A stretch of DNA of 64,000 nucleotides, taken from the NCBI RefSeq assembly GCF_011290385.1, contig NZ_CP049785.1, forward strand, positions 473,018 to 537,017. Direction: 5' to 3'. This DNA comes from Blattabacterium sp. DPU. GTDB taxonomy: Bacteria > Bacteroidota > Bacteroidia > Flavobacteriales > Blattabacteriaceae. Shown here one piece after another: positions 44,322-53,944 of this stretch; positions within the stretch are counted from its first letter, which is position 1, and each line of letters opens with the position of its first letter. The position numbers and the translations under genes were made by a program. Below the pieces are notes generated by a model. It searched no databases. It had not been told where the DNA came from and worked only from the letters and a program-made list of their open reading frames with translations.

Positions 44322-45665
44322 ATGTTTGAACATTTACAAAACAAATTATCTGAAGCTCTTCATATTTTGAAAGGGCACAATACAATTACAGAAATTAATA
44401 TAGCGTCTTCTATAAAAGAAATTGGACGAGCACTTGTAGATGCAGATGTTAATTATGAAATAGTTAAGGATTTTATTCAGAAAGTTAAAAAAAAGTCTAT
44501 TGGTAAAAAAGTATTAACTTCTTTGAATCCAAAACAATTAATTACAAAAATTGTATACGATGAATTAGTTTCTCTTATGGGAGAAAAAAATGTCGAAATA
44601 AATTTCGATAAAAATCCTACTATTATTTTAATTTGTGGATTGCAAGGAAGTGGCAAAACTTCTTTTGCCTCTAAACTTGCTTTTTTTTTAAAAAAAAAAA
44701 ATAAATCTCCTTTATTAGTTGCGGCAGATATTCATCGTCCTGCAGCTATAGATCAACTAAAATTGATTGTAGAAAAAGTAAATATTCCTGTTTTTTATTT
44801 AAAAGAAAGTAAAGATGTTGTAGAAATAGTAAATCAATCTATTTTATATGCTTATAAAAAAGAGAAAAATGTAATTATAATTGATACGGCTGGTCGATTA
44901 GGAATCGATGAAATCATGATGGAAGAAATTACAAAAATAAATAAATATTCCAAACCCAATGAAATTTTATTTGTTGTTGATTCCATGACTGGACAAGATG
45001 CTATAAATACGGCTCAATCCTTTTCAAAAAAGTTGAATTTTAATGGTATTGTAATAACAAAATTGGATGGAGATAGTAGAGGTGGTGTTGCTATAACTAT
45101 GTCCAGTGTAATCAAAAGACCTATAAAATTTATTAGTAATGGAGAAAAAATAGAAGATTTAGAAATTTTTCATCCAGATAGAATAGCCAATAGAATATTA
45201 GGCAAGGGGGATGTTGTTTCCTTAGTAGAAAAAGTACAAGAACAATTTGATGAAAAAAAAACTAAAAAAATTTATAGTAAAATTTCAAAAAATCGTTTTA
45301 GTTTTAATGATTTATTAGAACAAATTCAACAAATTAAAAAAATAGGAAATATAAAAAATATTATTTCAATGATTCCTGGAATTGATAAGTATTTTTCCTT
45401 TTATGGAAATCAAAAAGATTCTTTTAAGAAAATAGAAGCGATTATTCATTCTATGACTCCTTATGAAAGAAACAATCCTAAGGTTCTTATTGATATCAAA
45501 AGAAAAAAAAGAATATCTAAAGGATCTGGAATATTGCTAAATCATGTAGATCTTTTTATTAAACAATTTTATGATATGAATAAAATTATGAAAAAAATTC
45601 ATGCTCATTCAGAAAAAAAAATTATAAAAGATTTTATTTATCAAATGATTAATCAAAGAAAATAA
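44322..45665 (+). CDS. ffh: Signal recognition particle protein Ffh
   Basis: Ffh binds signal peptides and SRP RNA and guides membrane proteins to FtsY. The N domain is about residues 1-90. The GTPase G domain has GLQGSGKTSFASKLA, DIHRPAAIDQL, DTAGRLGID and TKLDGDSRGG. The Met-rich M domain from about 325 has MIPGID. At 447 residues it is of normal length. A run of 9 T and 12 A inside the G domain (44681-44701) is in frame but prone to polymerase slippage. Confidence 0.97.
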   Translation: MFEHLQNKLSEALHILKGHNTITEINIASSIKEIGRALVDADVNYEIVKDFIQKVKKKSIGKKVLTSLNPKQLITKIVYDELVSLMGEKNVEINFDKNPTIILICGLQGSGKTSFASKLAFFLKKKNKSPLLVAADIHRPAAIDQLKLIVEKVNIPVFYLKESKDVVEIVNQSILYAYKKEKNVIIIDTAGRLGIDEIMMEEITKINKYSKPNEILFVVDSMTGQDAINTAQSFSKKLNFNGIVITKLDGDSRGGVAITMSSVIKRPIKFISNGEKIEDLEIFHPDRIANRILGKGDVVSLVEKVQEQFDEKKTKKIYSKISKNRFSFNDLLEQIQQIKKIGNIKNIISMIPGIDKYFSFYGNQKDSFKKIEAIIHSMTPYERNNPKVLIDIKRKKRISKGSGILLNHVDLFIKQFYDMNKIMKKIHAHSEKKIIKDFIYQMINQRK

Positions 45666-45667
45666 TG

Positions 45668-45690
45668 TATAATTATTAATTATAATTTTC
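45668..45690 (+). terminator. Possible terminator after ffh
   Basis: TATAATT and AATTATA form a 7-bp AT-only stem with a 3-base loop just after the ffh stop, followed by a T-rich tract. It is weak. The rest of the 120-base gap to glpD shows no clear promoter. Confidence 0.3.
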
Positions 45691-45785
45691 TTTTATTGAA
45701 AATATTTTTAATTTTGTTCATTTAATATTTTAAAAATACCAATAAAATGGATATTTTGTTTGGAATTTGATATGAATGAAATATA

Positions 45786-47387
45786 ATGAAAGTTCTTTTA
45801 AATAGAGGTAGATTTTTGAACATTTTAGAAAATGTAAATATTTGGGATATTATCATTATTGGAGGAGGAGCTACAGGATTAGGAATTGCTTTAGATTCCT
45901 CTTCTAGAGGATATAAAACTCTTCTATTAGAGCAATCTGATTTTTCTAAAGCCACTTCTAGTAGAAGTACTAAATTAGTTCATGGAGGAATACGATATTT
46001 AGCTCAGGGAAATATAAGGTTAGTTTATGAAGCTTTACGAGAAAGAGGTTTTTTATTAAAAAATGCTCCTCATTTGGTAAAAAAACAAAAATTTATTATT
46101 CCAATTTTTAATTGGAGGATGGGAATTATGTATTGGACTGGATTAAAATTATATGAGTGGTTGTCTGGTTCTTTAAGCTTTGGAAAATCTAGATATCTAT
46201 CCAAAAATGAAATAATTAAAAATATTCCAGAAATTAAAAATACAGAGTTAAAAGGAGGTATTTTATATTATGATGGGCAATTTGATGACGCACGTTTAGC
46301 GATAAATATAGCACAAACTTGTGTTCAAAAAGGTGGGATATTATTAAATTATTTCCAAGTGAAAGGTTTACTAAAAAAAATGGGAAATAAAATTTCTGGA
46401 GTTATAGCCTGTGATCTTGAAACTAAAAAAAAATATTCTATTTATTCAAAAATAGTCATCAATGCTACTGGAGTTTTTTCTGATTCTATTTCAAGAATGG
46501 ATAAATCTACATGTCCTATTTTTATTAAACCAAGTCAAGGAACACATATTGTATTAGATAAATCTTTTTTTAGTAGTTCAAATGCTATAGTTATTCCAAA
46601 AACTGCAGATGGAAGAGTATTATTTTGTGTCCCATGGTGTGATCATGTTTTAGTTGGAACTACAGATACTTTTTTGGAAAAAAGTGTTCTTGAACCAAAA
46701 CCTTTAGAAAAAGAAATAGATTTTATATTACAAACTTTTAACAAATATTTTGTATTTCATACAAAAAAAAGTGATATATTAAGTGCATTCTCTGGATTGC
46801 GGCCTCTTTTTTTTCCTAAAAATTCTTGTTCTGATATTACTAAAACTAAAGATATTTCTAGATCTCATAAACTTATGATTAGTTCTTCTGGACTTATTAG
46901 TATTATAGGGGGAAAATGGACTACATATAGAAAAATGGCAGAAGATGCTGTTGATAAAGCTATCGAAATAGGAAAATTAAAAAAAATGCCTTCTGTAACA
47001 AAAAATCTTAGAATTTATGGATCCTATTCTTCATATAAAAGCCAAAATTATCATTGGAATAAATATGGAGAAGATGAATATCATATAAAGAGATTAATTG
47101 ATAAAAATCCATTGTTGGGAGTTTCCTTAATTTCAAGAAATTCTTTTTCTTATACCGAAGCAGAAGTAATTTGGATGGTTCGTTATGAAATGGCGAGAAC
47201 AATAGAAGATGTTTTAGCAAGAAGATTTCGTTTATTATTTTTAAATGCTAAAAAGGCAATAGATATAGCACCCAGAGTAGCTGCATTAATGTCTCAAGAA
47301 CTTTCTAAAGATGAAAAATGGGAAAAATCACAAATAACGGCTTTCAAGAAGCTGGCAATGCAATACTATTATCCATCAGTTTTATAG
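45786..47387 (+). CDS. glpD: Aerobic glycerol-3-phosphate dehydrogenase
   Basis: GlpD oxidises glycerol-3-phosphate to DHAP at the inner membrane and passes electrons to quinone. The FAD-binding Rossmann motif [17 protein letters not shown] is near residues 20-36, followed by [25 protein letters not shown] and [13 protein letters not shown]. The C-terminal DAO domain is present. At 533 residues it is complete. glpK and glpF follow, forming a glycerol catabolic cluster that feeds glycolysis and the respiratory chain. Confidence 0.96.
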   Translation: MKVLLNRGRFLNILENVNIWDIIIIGGGATGLGIALDSSSRGYKTLLLEQSDFSKATSSRSTKLVHGGIRYLAQGNIRLVYEALRERGFLLKNAPHLVKKQKFIIPIFNWRMGIMYWTGLKLYEWLSGSLSFGKSRYLSKNEIIKNIPEIKNTELKGGILYYDGQFDDARLAINIAQTCVQKGGILLNYFQVKGLLKKMGNKISGVIACDLETKKKYSIYSKIVINATGVFSDSISRMDKSTCPIFIKPSQGTHIVLDKSFFSSSNAIVIPKTADGRVLFCVPWCDHVLVGTTDTFLEKSVLEPKPLEKEIDFILQTFNKYFVFHTKKSDILSAFSGLRPLFFPKNSCSDITKTKDISRSHKLMISSSGLISIIGGKWTTYRKMAEDAVDKAIEIGKLKKMPSVTKNLRIYGSYSSYKSQNYHWNKYGEDEYHIKRLIDKNPLLGVSLISRNSFSYTEAEVIWMVRYEMARTIEDVLARRFRLLFLNAKKAIDIAPRVAALMSQELSKDEKWEKSQITAFKKLAMQYYYPSVL

Positions 47388-47409
47388 TATTGACTATAGA
47401 AAAGTTTAT

Positions 47410-48912
47410 ATGTTTATGAAAAAATATGTGCTATCATTAGATCAGGGAACTACTAGTTCTAGAGCTATTATTTTTGATAAAATTGGAAATATTATTTCTA
47501 TAGCTCAAAGAGAATTTACACAAATTTATCCTCATCCTGGATGGGTAGAACATAATGCAGAAGAAATATGGTCTACGCAAGCTTCAGTTGCTTTAGAAGC
47601 TATATTAAAGGCTAATTTAGAAGGAGAAAATATTGTATCAATAGGAATTACCAATCAAAGAGAAACCACTGTTGTATGGGATAAAAAAACGGGAGAACCT
47701 ATTTTTAACGCTATAGTATGGCAAGATAGACGTACGTTTAAATATTGTGATCAGATTAAAAAAGAAGGATTAACCAAAATGATTAGAAAAAAAACAGGTT
47801 TAATTATAGATCCTTATTTTTCTGCTACGAAAATTAGATGGATATTAGAAAATGTACCTGGAGCTAAGAAAAAAGCTCATTCCGGATCTTTAGCTTTTGG
47901 AACTATAGATTCATGGTTAATATGGAATTTAACCGGTAAAGAAATTCATGTTACGGATGTAACTAATGCATCTAGAACTATGTTATTTAATATTCACACA
48001 CTTAGTTGGGATCAAGAATTGATAAATTTATTTAATATTCCAATTACCATGCTTCCAGAGGTAAAATCTTCTAGTGAAATTTTTGGTTATACAACAGGAC
48101 ATATTTTATCCCATAAAATCCCTATATCTGGGATAGCTGGAGATCAACAAGCTGCTCTTTTTGGTCAGATGTGTACCAAAATTGGGATGGTGAAAAATAC
48201 TTATGGAACAGGATGTTTTATGTTAATGAATGTAGGAAATAATCCTGTTTTTTCTAGAAATAATTTAATAACCACTGTGGCTTGGAAAATCAAAAATCAA
48301 GTTCAATATGCATTGGAAGGAAGTGTTTTTATTGCAGGAGCAGTTGTACAATGGCTCAGAGATGGACTTGGCCTTCTTTTATCATCGAATGAAGCGGAAA
48401 TATTAGCTTCTTCAGTAGATAATACGGAGGGATTATATATGGTTCCAGCTTTTTCTGGCTTAGGTGCTCCTTATTGGGATCAAAAAGCAAGAGGAACTAT
48501 TGTAGGAATAACAAGAGGAACTTCTTCTGCTCATCTTGTTAGAGCGGCATTAGAAAGTATTGCTTTTCAAAATATGGATGTATTAAAAGCTATGGAGGCT
48601 GATTCTGGTATTTCTATAAAAGAATTACGTGTAGATGGAGGGGCTACAGTAAATAAATTATTGATGCAATTCCAATCTGATATTTTAAATGTAAAAGTTG
48701 TAAAATCTAAAATTTCTGAGCTAACAGCGGCTGGAGCTGCCTATTTAGCTGGATTAGCTGTAAATTATTGGAGTAGTTTAGAAGATATTCAAGATAAATG
48801 GCAATTAGAACAGGTTTTTGAACCAAAAGAAATGTCTAATAGATTGGAAAGAATTCAAGGTTGGAAAAGAGCAATCAAAACAACTCGTTCCTGGTCAAAT
48901 CAAATAAAATAA
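47410..48912 (+). CDS. glpK: Glycerol kinase
   Basis: GlpK traps glycerol as glycerol-3-phosphate with ATP. The FGGY-kinase motifs are [61 protein letters not shown] and [17 protein letters not shown]. At 500 residues it is intact and strongly conserved. Start choice between ATG 47410 and 47416 is open. It lies between glpD and glpF. Confidence 0.97.
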   Translation: MFMKKYVLSLDQGTTSSRAIIFDKIGNIISIAQREFTQIYPHPGWVEHNAEEIWSTQASVALEAILKANLEGENIVSIGITNQRETTVVWDKKTGEPIFNAIVWQDRRTFKYCDQIKKEGLTKMIRKKTGLIIDPYFSATKIRWILENVPGAKKKAHSGSLAFGTIDSWLIWNLTGKEIHVTDVTNASRTMLFNIHTLSWDQELINLFNIPITMLPEVKSSSEIFGYTTGHILSHKIPISGIAGDQQAALFGQMCTKIGMVKNTYGTGCFMLMNVGNNPVFSRNNLITTVAWKIKNQVQYALEGSVFIAGAVVQWLRDGLGLLLSSNEAEILASSVDNTEGLYMVPAFSGLGAPYWDQKARGTIVGITRGTSSAHLVRAALESIAFQNMDVLKAMEADSGISIKELRVDGGATVNKLLMQFQSDILNVKVVKSKISELTAAGAAYLAGLAVNYWSSLEDIQDKWQLEQVFEPKEMSNRLERIQGWKRAIKTTRSWSNQIK

Positions 48913-48924
48913 ATATAAAATATA

Positions 48925-49671
48925 ATGAAAGAAATATACGCGGAAATCATAGGAACAATGATTTTAGTGTTTTTAGGAAATAGTGTAATAGCAAATATTA
49001 TTCTACCAAAAACTAAAGGACACAATAAAAATGGAGAATGGCTAACTATTACTATAGGATGGGCATTAGCTGTTTTTATGGGGATTACAGTTGCTGCTCC
49101 TTATAGTGGAGCTCATTTAAATCCATGTGTAACAATAAGTTTTGCAATAATTGGAAAATTCAATTGGAAAATGGTTCCCATTTATATTTTTTCTCAATTT
49201 ATTGGAGCTATGTTGGGAGCTATATTAGTATGGTTTTTATACAAGGATTTTTTTCTTGAGAATCAAGAAGAACAAAAAAAATTATCTATTTTTGCGACAA
49301 TTCCTTCTGGAAAAAATTCATTTTCCAATTTTTTGAGTGAAGTATTAGCTACTTTTATTTTTATATTCATTTCTTTATATCTTTCTACAGAAGGGACTCT
49401 TTTTCTTAAAAAAGAAAAGTATCCTATAGGTTTAGGTTCTTTAGGTGCCCTTCCTTCTGCTTTAGTAGTATTAGGTATTGTTTTATCATTAGGAGGAGTC
49501 ACAGGTGCAGCTTTAAATCCAGCTCGTGATTTAGGCCCAAGAATTATCCATTCTATTATTCCTATTCCAGGAAAAGGAACAAGTAATTGGAATTATGCTT
49601 TGATTCCAATACTTGGACCTATAGTAGGATGTGTTGTCGCAGCCACATTATATTTATTTTTATCATCATAA
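48925..49671 (+). CDS. glpF: Glycerol uptake facilitator (aquaglyceroporin)
   Basis: GlpF is a six-helix membrane channel for glycerol. The second pore motif is canonical (AALNPARDLGPR), with the Asp typical of glycerol channels. The first reads HLNPCVT instead of HLNPAVT. The 248-residue length and topology fit the MIP family. It completes the glpD-glpK-glpF set and is followed 27 bases later by thrS, with no visible terminator. Confidence 0.95.
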   Translation: MKEIYAEIIGTMILVFLGNSVIANIILPKTKGHNKNGEWLTITIGWALAVFMGITVAAPYSGAHLNPCVTISFAIIGKFNWKMVPIYIFSQFIGAMLGAILVWFLYKDFFLENQEEQKKLSIFATIPSGKNSFSNFLSEVLATFIFIFISLYLSTEGTLFLKKEKYPIGLGSLGALPSALVVLGIVLSLGGVTGAALNPARDLGPRIIHSIIPIPGKGTSNWNYALIPILGPIVGCVVAATLYLFLSS

Positions 49672-49698
49672 AAATAAAAAAACTTGTAACTTATTTTT

Positions 49699-50958
49699 AT
49701 GGATAAAGATAAGTCAGTTCCTATTTTAATAGATCATAGAAAAATAGGAAAAAAACTAAAATTTTTTGTGTTTTCTGATCGAGTAGGAACTGGATTACCT
49801 TTATGGTTGCCTAGAGGTACCATTTTTAGAAAAAATTTAGAAGAATTTTTAAATAACGTTCAAAATAAATCAGGATATGAAATGGTTGTAACTCCACATA
49901 TTGGTCATAAAAAATTATATGTCATGAGTGGTCATTGGAGTAAATATGGAAAAGATCATTTTAAGCCGATTCACACTTCTCGTAAAGAAGAAGAGTTTCT
50001 TTTGAAACCTATGAATTGTCCTCATCATTGTGAAATTTATCGTTCGCAAGAATGGTCGTATCGTGATCTTCCTAAACGTTTTTCAGAATTTGGTACAGTC
50101 TATCGTTATGAACAAAGTGGAGAACTTCATGGTTTGACTAGAGTAAGATGTTTTACTCAAGATGATGCACATATTTTTTGCACTTATGATCAATTACTGG
50201 AAGAATTTAAGAAAGTAATTAATTTAGTTTTTTATGTTTTTCGTTCTTTAGGTTTTTTAACCTATACAATTAGAATTTCTCTTAGAGATCCTAAAAAAAT
50301 AGATGATTATATAGGTTCAGAAAAAAATTGGGATAAAGCTGAAAAAGCTATACTACAAGTGGTTAAAGAAGAAAAAATAAATGCTTCTATTCATTATGGA
50401 GATGCAGCTTTTTATGGGCCAAAATTAGATTTTATTATTAAAGATTCTTTAGGAAGAGATTGGCAACTTGGAACAATTCAAGTAGATTATAATTTACCTG
50501 AAAGATTTGATTTGTATTACAAAGGAAAAAATAATGACAAATGTCGTCCCGTAATGATACATAGAGCTCCTTTTGGTTCATTAGAACGTATTATAGCTAT
50601 TATGATAGAACATACAAAAGGAAATCTTCCATTATGGTTAGTTCCGGATCAAGCTGTGATACTTCCTGTAAGTGAAAAATATATAGTTTATGCAAAAAAA
50701 ATTTTAAATTTAATGCATAATTACAATATTCGTGTATTTATTGATAAAAGAAACGAAAAAATTAATAAAAAAATTAGGGATTCTGAAGAAAATAAGATTC
50801 CTTATATGATAATTTTGGGAAGTAAAGAGGAAAAAAATGAAATGATGTCATTACGACGTCATGGATACGGACATTTAGGGATATTTTCTATTTCTTATGG
50901 AATAGAATCTATTTTGAATGAAATCAATTTTAAAACTAAAACTATAAAACTATTATAA
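49699..50958 (+). CDS. thrS: Threonyl-tRNA synthetase, lacking the editing domain
   Basis: The 419-residue protein contains only the class II catalytic core and C-terminal anticodon-binding domain. It starts directly at DHRKIGKKL, which is about residue 240 in ordinary bacterial ThrRS of about 640 residues. The N-terminal TGS and tRNA_SAD editing domains are missing. The zinc ligands of the active site are intact (Cys in MNCPHH, His in HGLTRVRCFTQDDAHIF, His in MIHRAPFGSLER). Only 27 bases separate it from glpF, so no upstream exon or remnant exists. It should charge tRNA-Thr but cannot clear Ser-tRNA-Thr in cis. Confidence 0.95.
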   Translation: MDKDKSVPILIDHRKIGKKLKFFVFSDRVGTGLPLWLPRGTIFRKNLEEFLNNVQNKSGYEMVVTPHIGHKKLYVMSGHWSKYGKDHFKPIHTSRKEEEFLLKPMNCPHHCEIYRSQEWSYRDLPKRFSEFGTVYRYEQSGELHGLTRVRCFTQDDAHIFCTYDQLLEEFKKVINLVFYVFRSLGFLTYTIRISLRDPKKIDDYIGSEKNWDKAEKAILQVVKEEKINASIHYGDAAFYGPKLDFIIKDSLGRDWQLGTIQVDYNLPERFDLYYKGKNNDKCRPVMIHRAPFGSLERIIAIMIEHTKGNLPLWLVPDQAVILPVSEKYIVYAKKILNLMHNYNIRVFIDKRNEKINKKIRDSEENKIPYMIILGSKEEKNEMMSLRRHGYGHLGIFSISYGIESILNEINFKTKTIKLL

Positions 50959-50993
50959 AAAAGAAATTTTCAAGAGGTAATAAGAAAAATAGA

Positions 50994-51530
50994 ATGTACC
51001 GACCATTACCGCAAAAAAAAGAAGAACATCGTATCAATGATAATATTGTGAATACACCAAAAGTTCGTATAGTAGGTCATTCTTCCATAGAAAATGGAGT
51101 ATACTCTATTCAAGAAGCTTTTAGATTTTCGAGGGAAAAAGAATTAGATTTGGTTGAAATTAATCCTAAATTAAATCCTCCAGTGTGTAAAATATTGGAT
51201 TACAAAAAATTTTTATATGAACAAAAAAAAAGAAAAAAACAATTCAAAGCAAAACAAATTAAAGTAAATACTAAAGAAATTAGATTCGGTCCTCAAATTG
51301 GAGATCATGATGGAAAAGTTAAGATTAAAAGTGCAGAAAAATTTTTAATGCGCGGAGATAAAGTAAAAGTATTTGTTTTTTTTAAAGGCCGTTCCATAGT
51401 ATATAAAGATCAAGGTAAAATCAAATTGTTAAAATTTGCAGAAGAAATTGAGGAATATGGAAAAGTCGAACAAATGCCTGTCATGGAAGGAAAAAGAATG
51501 TATATGGTATTAGCTCCAAAAAAATTTTAA
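50994..51530 (+). CDS. infC: Translation initiation factor IF-3
   Basis: IF-3 keeps 30S subunits free and checks initiator tRNA. The N-terminal domain has HRINDNI and VRIVGHSS, then [23 protein letters not shown]. The linker and C-terminal domain have [18 protein letters not shown] purine-rich AAGAGGT lies 22 bases before the ATG, which is far for a ribosome site, so an unusual start cannot be excluded. It begins the conserved infC-rpmI-rplT order. Confidence 0.96.
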   Translation: MYRPLPQKKEEHRINDNIVNTPKVRIVGHSSIENGVYSIQEAFRFSREKELDLVEINPKLNPPVCKILDYKKFLYEQKKRKKQFKAKQIKVNTKEIRFGPQIGDHDGKVKIKSAEKFLMRGDKVKVFVFFKGRSIVYKDQGKIKLLKFAEEIEEYGKVEQMPVMEGKRMYMVLAPKKF

Positions 51531-51541
51531 TTTTATTCATT

Positions 51542-51730
51542 ATGCCTAAATTAAAAACAAAATCAGGATCTAAAAAAAGATTTAAAAAAACAGCTCATGG
51601 ATATATTAAAAGAAAACATGCATTTAAAAATCATTTATTAAATAAAAAATCTAAAAGAAGAAAACGAAATCTTTCTTTATTTACTTTATTGAAGAAATCA
51701 GATCAAAAAAATATAAAAACACAAATTTAG
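51542..51730 (+). CDS. rpmI: 50S ribosomal protein L35
   Basis: The 62-residue basic protein begins [20 protein letters not shown], the L35 signature. It is a surface protein of the large subunit. It sits between infC and rplT, as in most bacteria. Confidence 0.97.
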   Translation: MPKLKTKSGSKKRFKKTAHGYIKRKHAFKNHLLNKKSKRRKRNLSLFTLLKKSDQKNIKTQI

Positions 51731-51736
51731 AAATTT

Positions 51737-52087
51737 ATGCCTAGATCTACAAATGCAGTTTCCTCTAGACGGAAACGTAAAAAAATACTGAAATTGGCTA
51801 AAGGTTTTTACGGGGCCAGAAGTAAAGTTTATACAGTAGCTAAAAATGCTGTAGAAAAATCTTTCATTTATGCTTTTTCAGGAAGAAAAAGAAAAAAAAG
51901 AAATTTCAGATCTCTTTGGATTCAACGTATCAATGCAGGAGTACGACAATATGGAAAATCCTATTCAGAATTTATGAGTAAATTATCAGAAAAAAAGATT
52001 CTAATCAATAGAAAAATTCTTGCGTATATATCCATGAATGATTCTAATGTTTTCAAAAAAATAATAGAAGATGTTTATTCACAATGA
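51737..52087 (+). CDS. rplT: 50S ribosomal protein L20
   Basis: The 116-residue protein has the L20 start (PRSTNAVSSRRKRKKILKLA) and the conserved core RKRKKRNFRSLWIQRINAGVRQYG. It is needed early in 50S assembly and in other bacteria represses the infC-rpmI-rplT operon. Its last 9 bases overlap the convergent def gene. Confidence 0.98.
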   Translation: MPRSTNAVSSRRKRKKILKLAKGFYGARSKVYTVAKNAVEKSFIYAFSGRKRKKRNFRSLWIQRINAGVRQYGKSYSEFMSKLSEKKILINRKILAYISMNDSNVFKKIIEDVYSQ

Positions 52088-52615
52088 ATTAGTTTTTGAT
52101 AAATTCATCAATTTTTTCTCTATTATTTTCTTTTTTTTATAAGAAAAATAATCTATAAAAAGTTTTCCTTCTATATGATCATATTCATGCAATATTACTC
52201 TTGCACATATACCTGTTAAGGTTTTTTTTTGTTTTTTCCAATTTTGATCAAAATATTCAATGATTACATTTGATTTTCTTTTTATATATCCCATAATTCC
52301 AGGAATACTAAGACAGCCTTCATTGAATTTGCTCTTTTTTCCATAAGTTTTTAATATTTTAGCATTAATAAAAACTTCCTTATAATTATTTATAATGTCT
52401 TTTTCTTCCAAATAAGGAGTTTCAACTATAAAAAGTCGAATATTTTTTCCAATTTGGGGAGCAGCTAATCCTACTCCTTTTACTTTATGTATAGTTTCAA
52501 ACATATCTTTAATCAATTGATTGATTTTTTTTCTATTTTCATAAAAAGAAAAATCTATATCTAAACATTTTTTTCTTAAAATAGGATTTCCATAAAGAAT
52601 TATAGGTAATACCAT
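52079..52615 (-). CDS. def: Peptide deformylase
   Basis: Def removes the formyl group from new N-terminal Met. All three motifs are present: GVGLAAPQIG, EGCLSIPG (metal Cys) and HEYDHIEG (metal His and catalytic Glu). At 178 residues it is of normal size. It overlaps rplT at the 3' end and follows ruvX by 3 bases. Confidence 0.97.
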   Translation of the reverse strand: MVLPIILYGNPILRKKCLDIDFSFYENRKKINQLIKDMFETIHKVKGVGLAAPQIGKNIRLFIVETPYLEEKDIINNYKEVFINAKILKTYGKKSKFNEGCLSIPGIMGYIKRKSNVIIEYFDQNWKKQKKTLTGICARVILHEYDHIEGKLFIDYFSYKKKKIIEKKLMNLSKTNSL

Positions 52616-52618
52616 GAA

Positions 52619-53056
52619 TTAATTTTTTTTTTCTTTTTTTGGATTTGTAAGAGTTAGATAAGACTGTAAAATTATAGTGGCACTAATCTGATTTAAAATT
52701 ATTTTTTCTCTTCTTTTTTTTTTTTTCAAACCTAATTTTATCATGGTAGAAAAAGCGATTTTAGATGTAAAACGTTCATCTAATCTTTCTATCCTAATTT
52801 TAGGATATTTTATATGAAATTTTTTTATAAATTTTTGAATCTCTATTTCTACTAAAATTTCTTTTTGATTATTCAATTTTTTGGGTAATCCTACAACAAT
52901 TTTTTCTATTTTTTCATAAACTAAAAAACATTTGAAAAAATTCATTAAATCTTGAGTTGGAATAGCATTTAGTCCAAACGCGAATATTTTTTGAGAATCT
53001 GTTATAGATAATCCAGTGATAATTTTTCCATAATCTATTCCTAATATTTTTGACAT
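52619..53056 (-). CDS. ruvX: RuvX/YqgF family putative Holliday-junction resolvase
   Basis: This 145-residue RNase H-fold protein shows ILGIDYGKIITGLSITD with the first catalytic Asp, a central IVVGLPKKLN and ERLDERFTSKIA. The family is linked to 16S rRNA 5' processing and was predicted as a resolvase. A run of 13 A on the coding strand (52694-52728 region, codons KKKKR) is in frame but slippage-prone. It precedes def and diverges from dapD. Confidence 0.9.
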   Translation of the reverse strand: MSKILGIDYGKIITGLSITDSQKIFAFGLNAIPTQDLMNFFKCFLVYEKIEKIVVGLPKKLNNQKEILVEIEIQKFIKKFHIKYPKIRIERLDERFTSKIAFSTMIKLGLKKKKRREKIILNQISATIILQSYLTLTNPKKEKKN

Positions 53057-53125
53057 TGTAAAATATATATCTTGTTATCTTATTTTATTTTTGCTACTTT
53101 TGTTGTTATTAATATACTCATTAAA

Positions 53126-53944
53126 GTGAATAAATTAAAATTAGAAATAGATAAAGCTTGGAATAATAAAAATGTATGGGAAACTGATAAAAATATAAAA
53201 AATATAGTAATTCAGGTTATTAATCTTATAGAAGAAGGTTCAATCAGAGTATCAAATTATTTTCATGGAAAATGGATAATCAACGAATGGATTAAAAAGG
53301 CTATTATTATGTATTTTTCTGTTCAAAATATGAATACAATAGAATTAGGTCCATTAGAATTTTATGATAAAATTCCTATTAAAAATAAGTTTAAAAAAAA
53401 AGGAGTTCGTGTTGTACCTCATGCTATAGCACGTTATGGTTCGTATATATCACCGGGTGTTATCCTTATGCCTTCTTATGTAAATATAGGAGCATACATA
53501 GGTAAAAATACAATGATAGATACATGGGCAACAGTGGGTAGCTGTGCTCAAATTGGAAATGGAGTCCATGTAAGTGGAGGAGTAGGAATAGGAGGAGTTT
53601 TAGAACCTTTACAAGCTAACCCAGTTATTATTGAAAATGATGTTTTTATTGGATCTAGATGCATTTTAGTGGAAGGCGTTTTGATAAAAAAAAGTGCTGT
53701 TTTAGGAGCGAATGTAGTTATTACTTCTTCTACTAAAATTTTTGATGTAACCCATGAAAAACCTGTAGAAATAAAAGGAGTGGTTCCCGAGTATTCTGTA
53801 GTTATCCCTGGATCTTATCCAAAAAAATTCCCTTCAGGTATATATCATGTTCCATGTGCAATGATTATAGGAAAAAGAAAAGAAAGTACAAATAAAAAAG
53901 TATCTTTAAATGATGCATTGAGAACTCATAATTTAGCAATTTAA
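53126..53944 (+). CDS. dapD: Tetrahydrodipicolinate N-succinyltransferase
   Basis: DapD succinylates tetrahydrodipicolinate on the succinylase route to meso-DAP and lysine. The C-terminal left-handed beta-helix shows hexapeptide repeats (about residues 105-235; RYGSYISPGVILMPSYVNIGAYIG, SCAQIGNGVHVSGGVGIGG, VFIGSRCILVEGV). An ATG at 53072 would add a hydrophobic stretch foreign to the family. I therefore choose the GTG at 53126 (272 residues), which matches the usual 270-275 residues. The tsaC start follows immediately. Confidence 0.93.
   Translation: MNKLKLEIDKAWNNKNVWETDKNIKNIVIQVINLIEEGSIRVSNYFHGKWIINEWIKKAIIMYFSVQNMNTIELGPLEFYDKIPIKNKFKKKGVRVVPHAIARYGSYISPGVILMPSYVNIGAYIGKNTMIDTWATVGSCAQIGNGVHVSGGVGIGGVLEPLQANPVIIENDVFIGSRCILVEGVLIKKSAVLGANVVITSSTKIFDVTHEKPVEIKGVVPEYSVVIPGSYPKKFPSGIYHVPCAMIIGKRKESTNKKVSLNDALRTHNLAI

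Noticed and set aside
49672-49698. A possible upstream remnant of the missing ThrRS N-terminal domains
   Set aside because: The gap is 27 bases and glpF occupies everything before it, so there is no remnant.
53072-53125. Hydrophobic N-terminal extension of dapD that would look like a membrane anchor
   Set aside because: DapD is cytoplasmic, and the GTG at 53126 gives the normal length.
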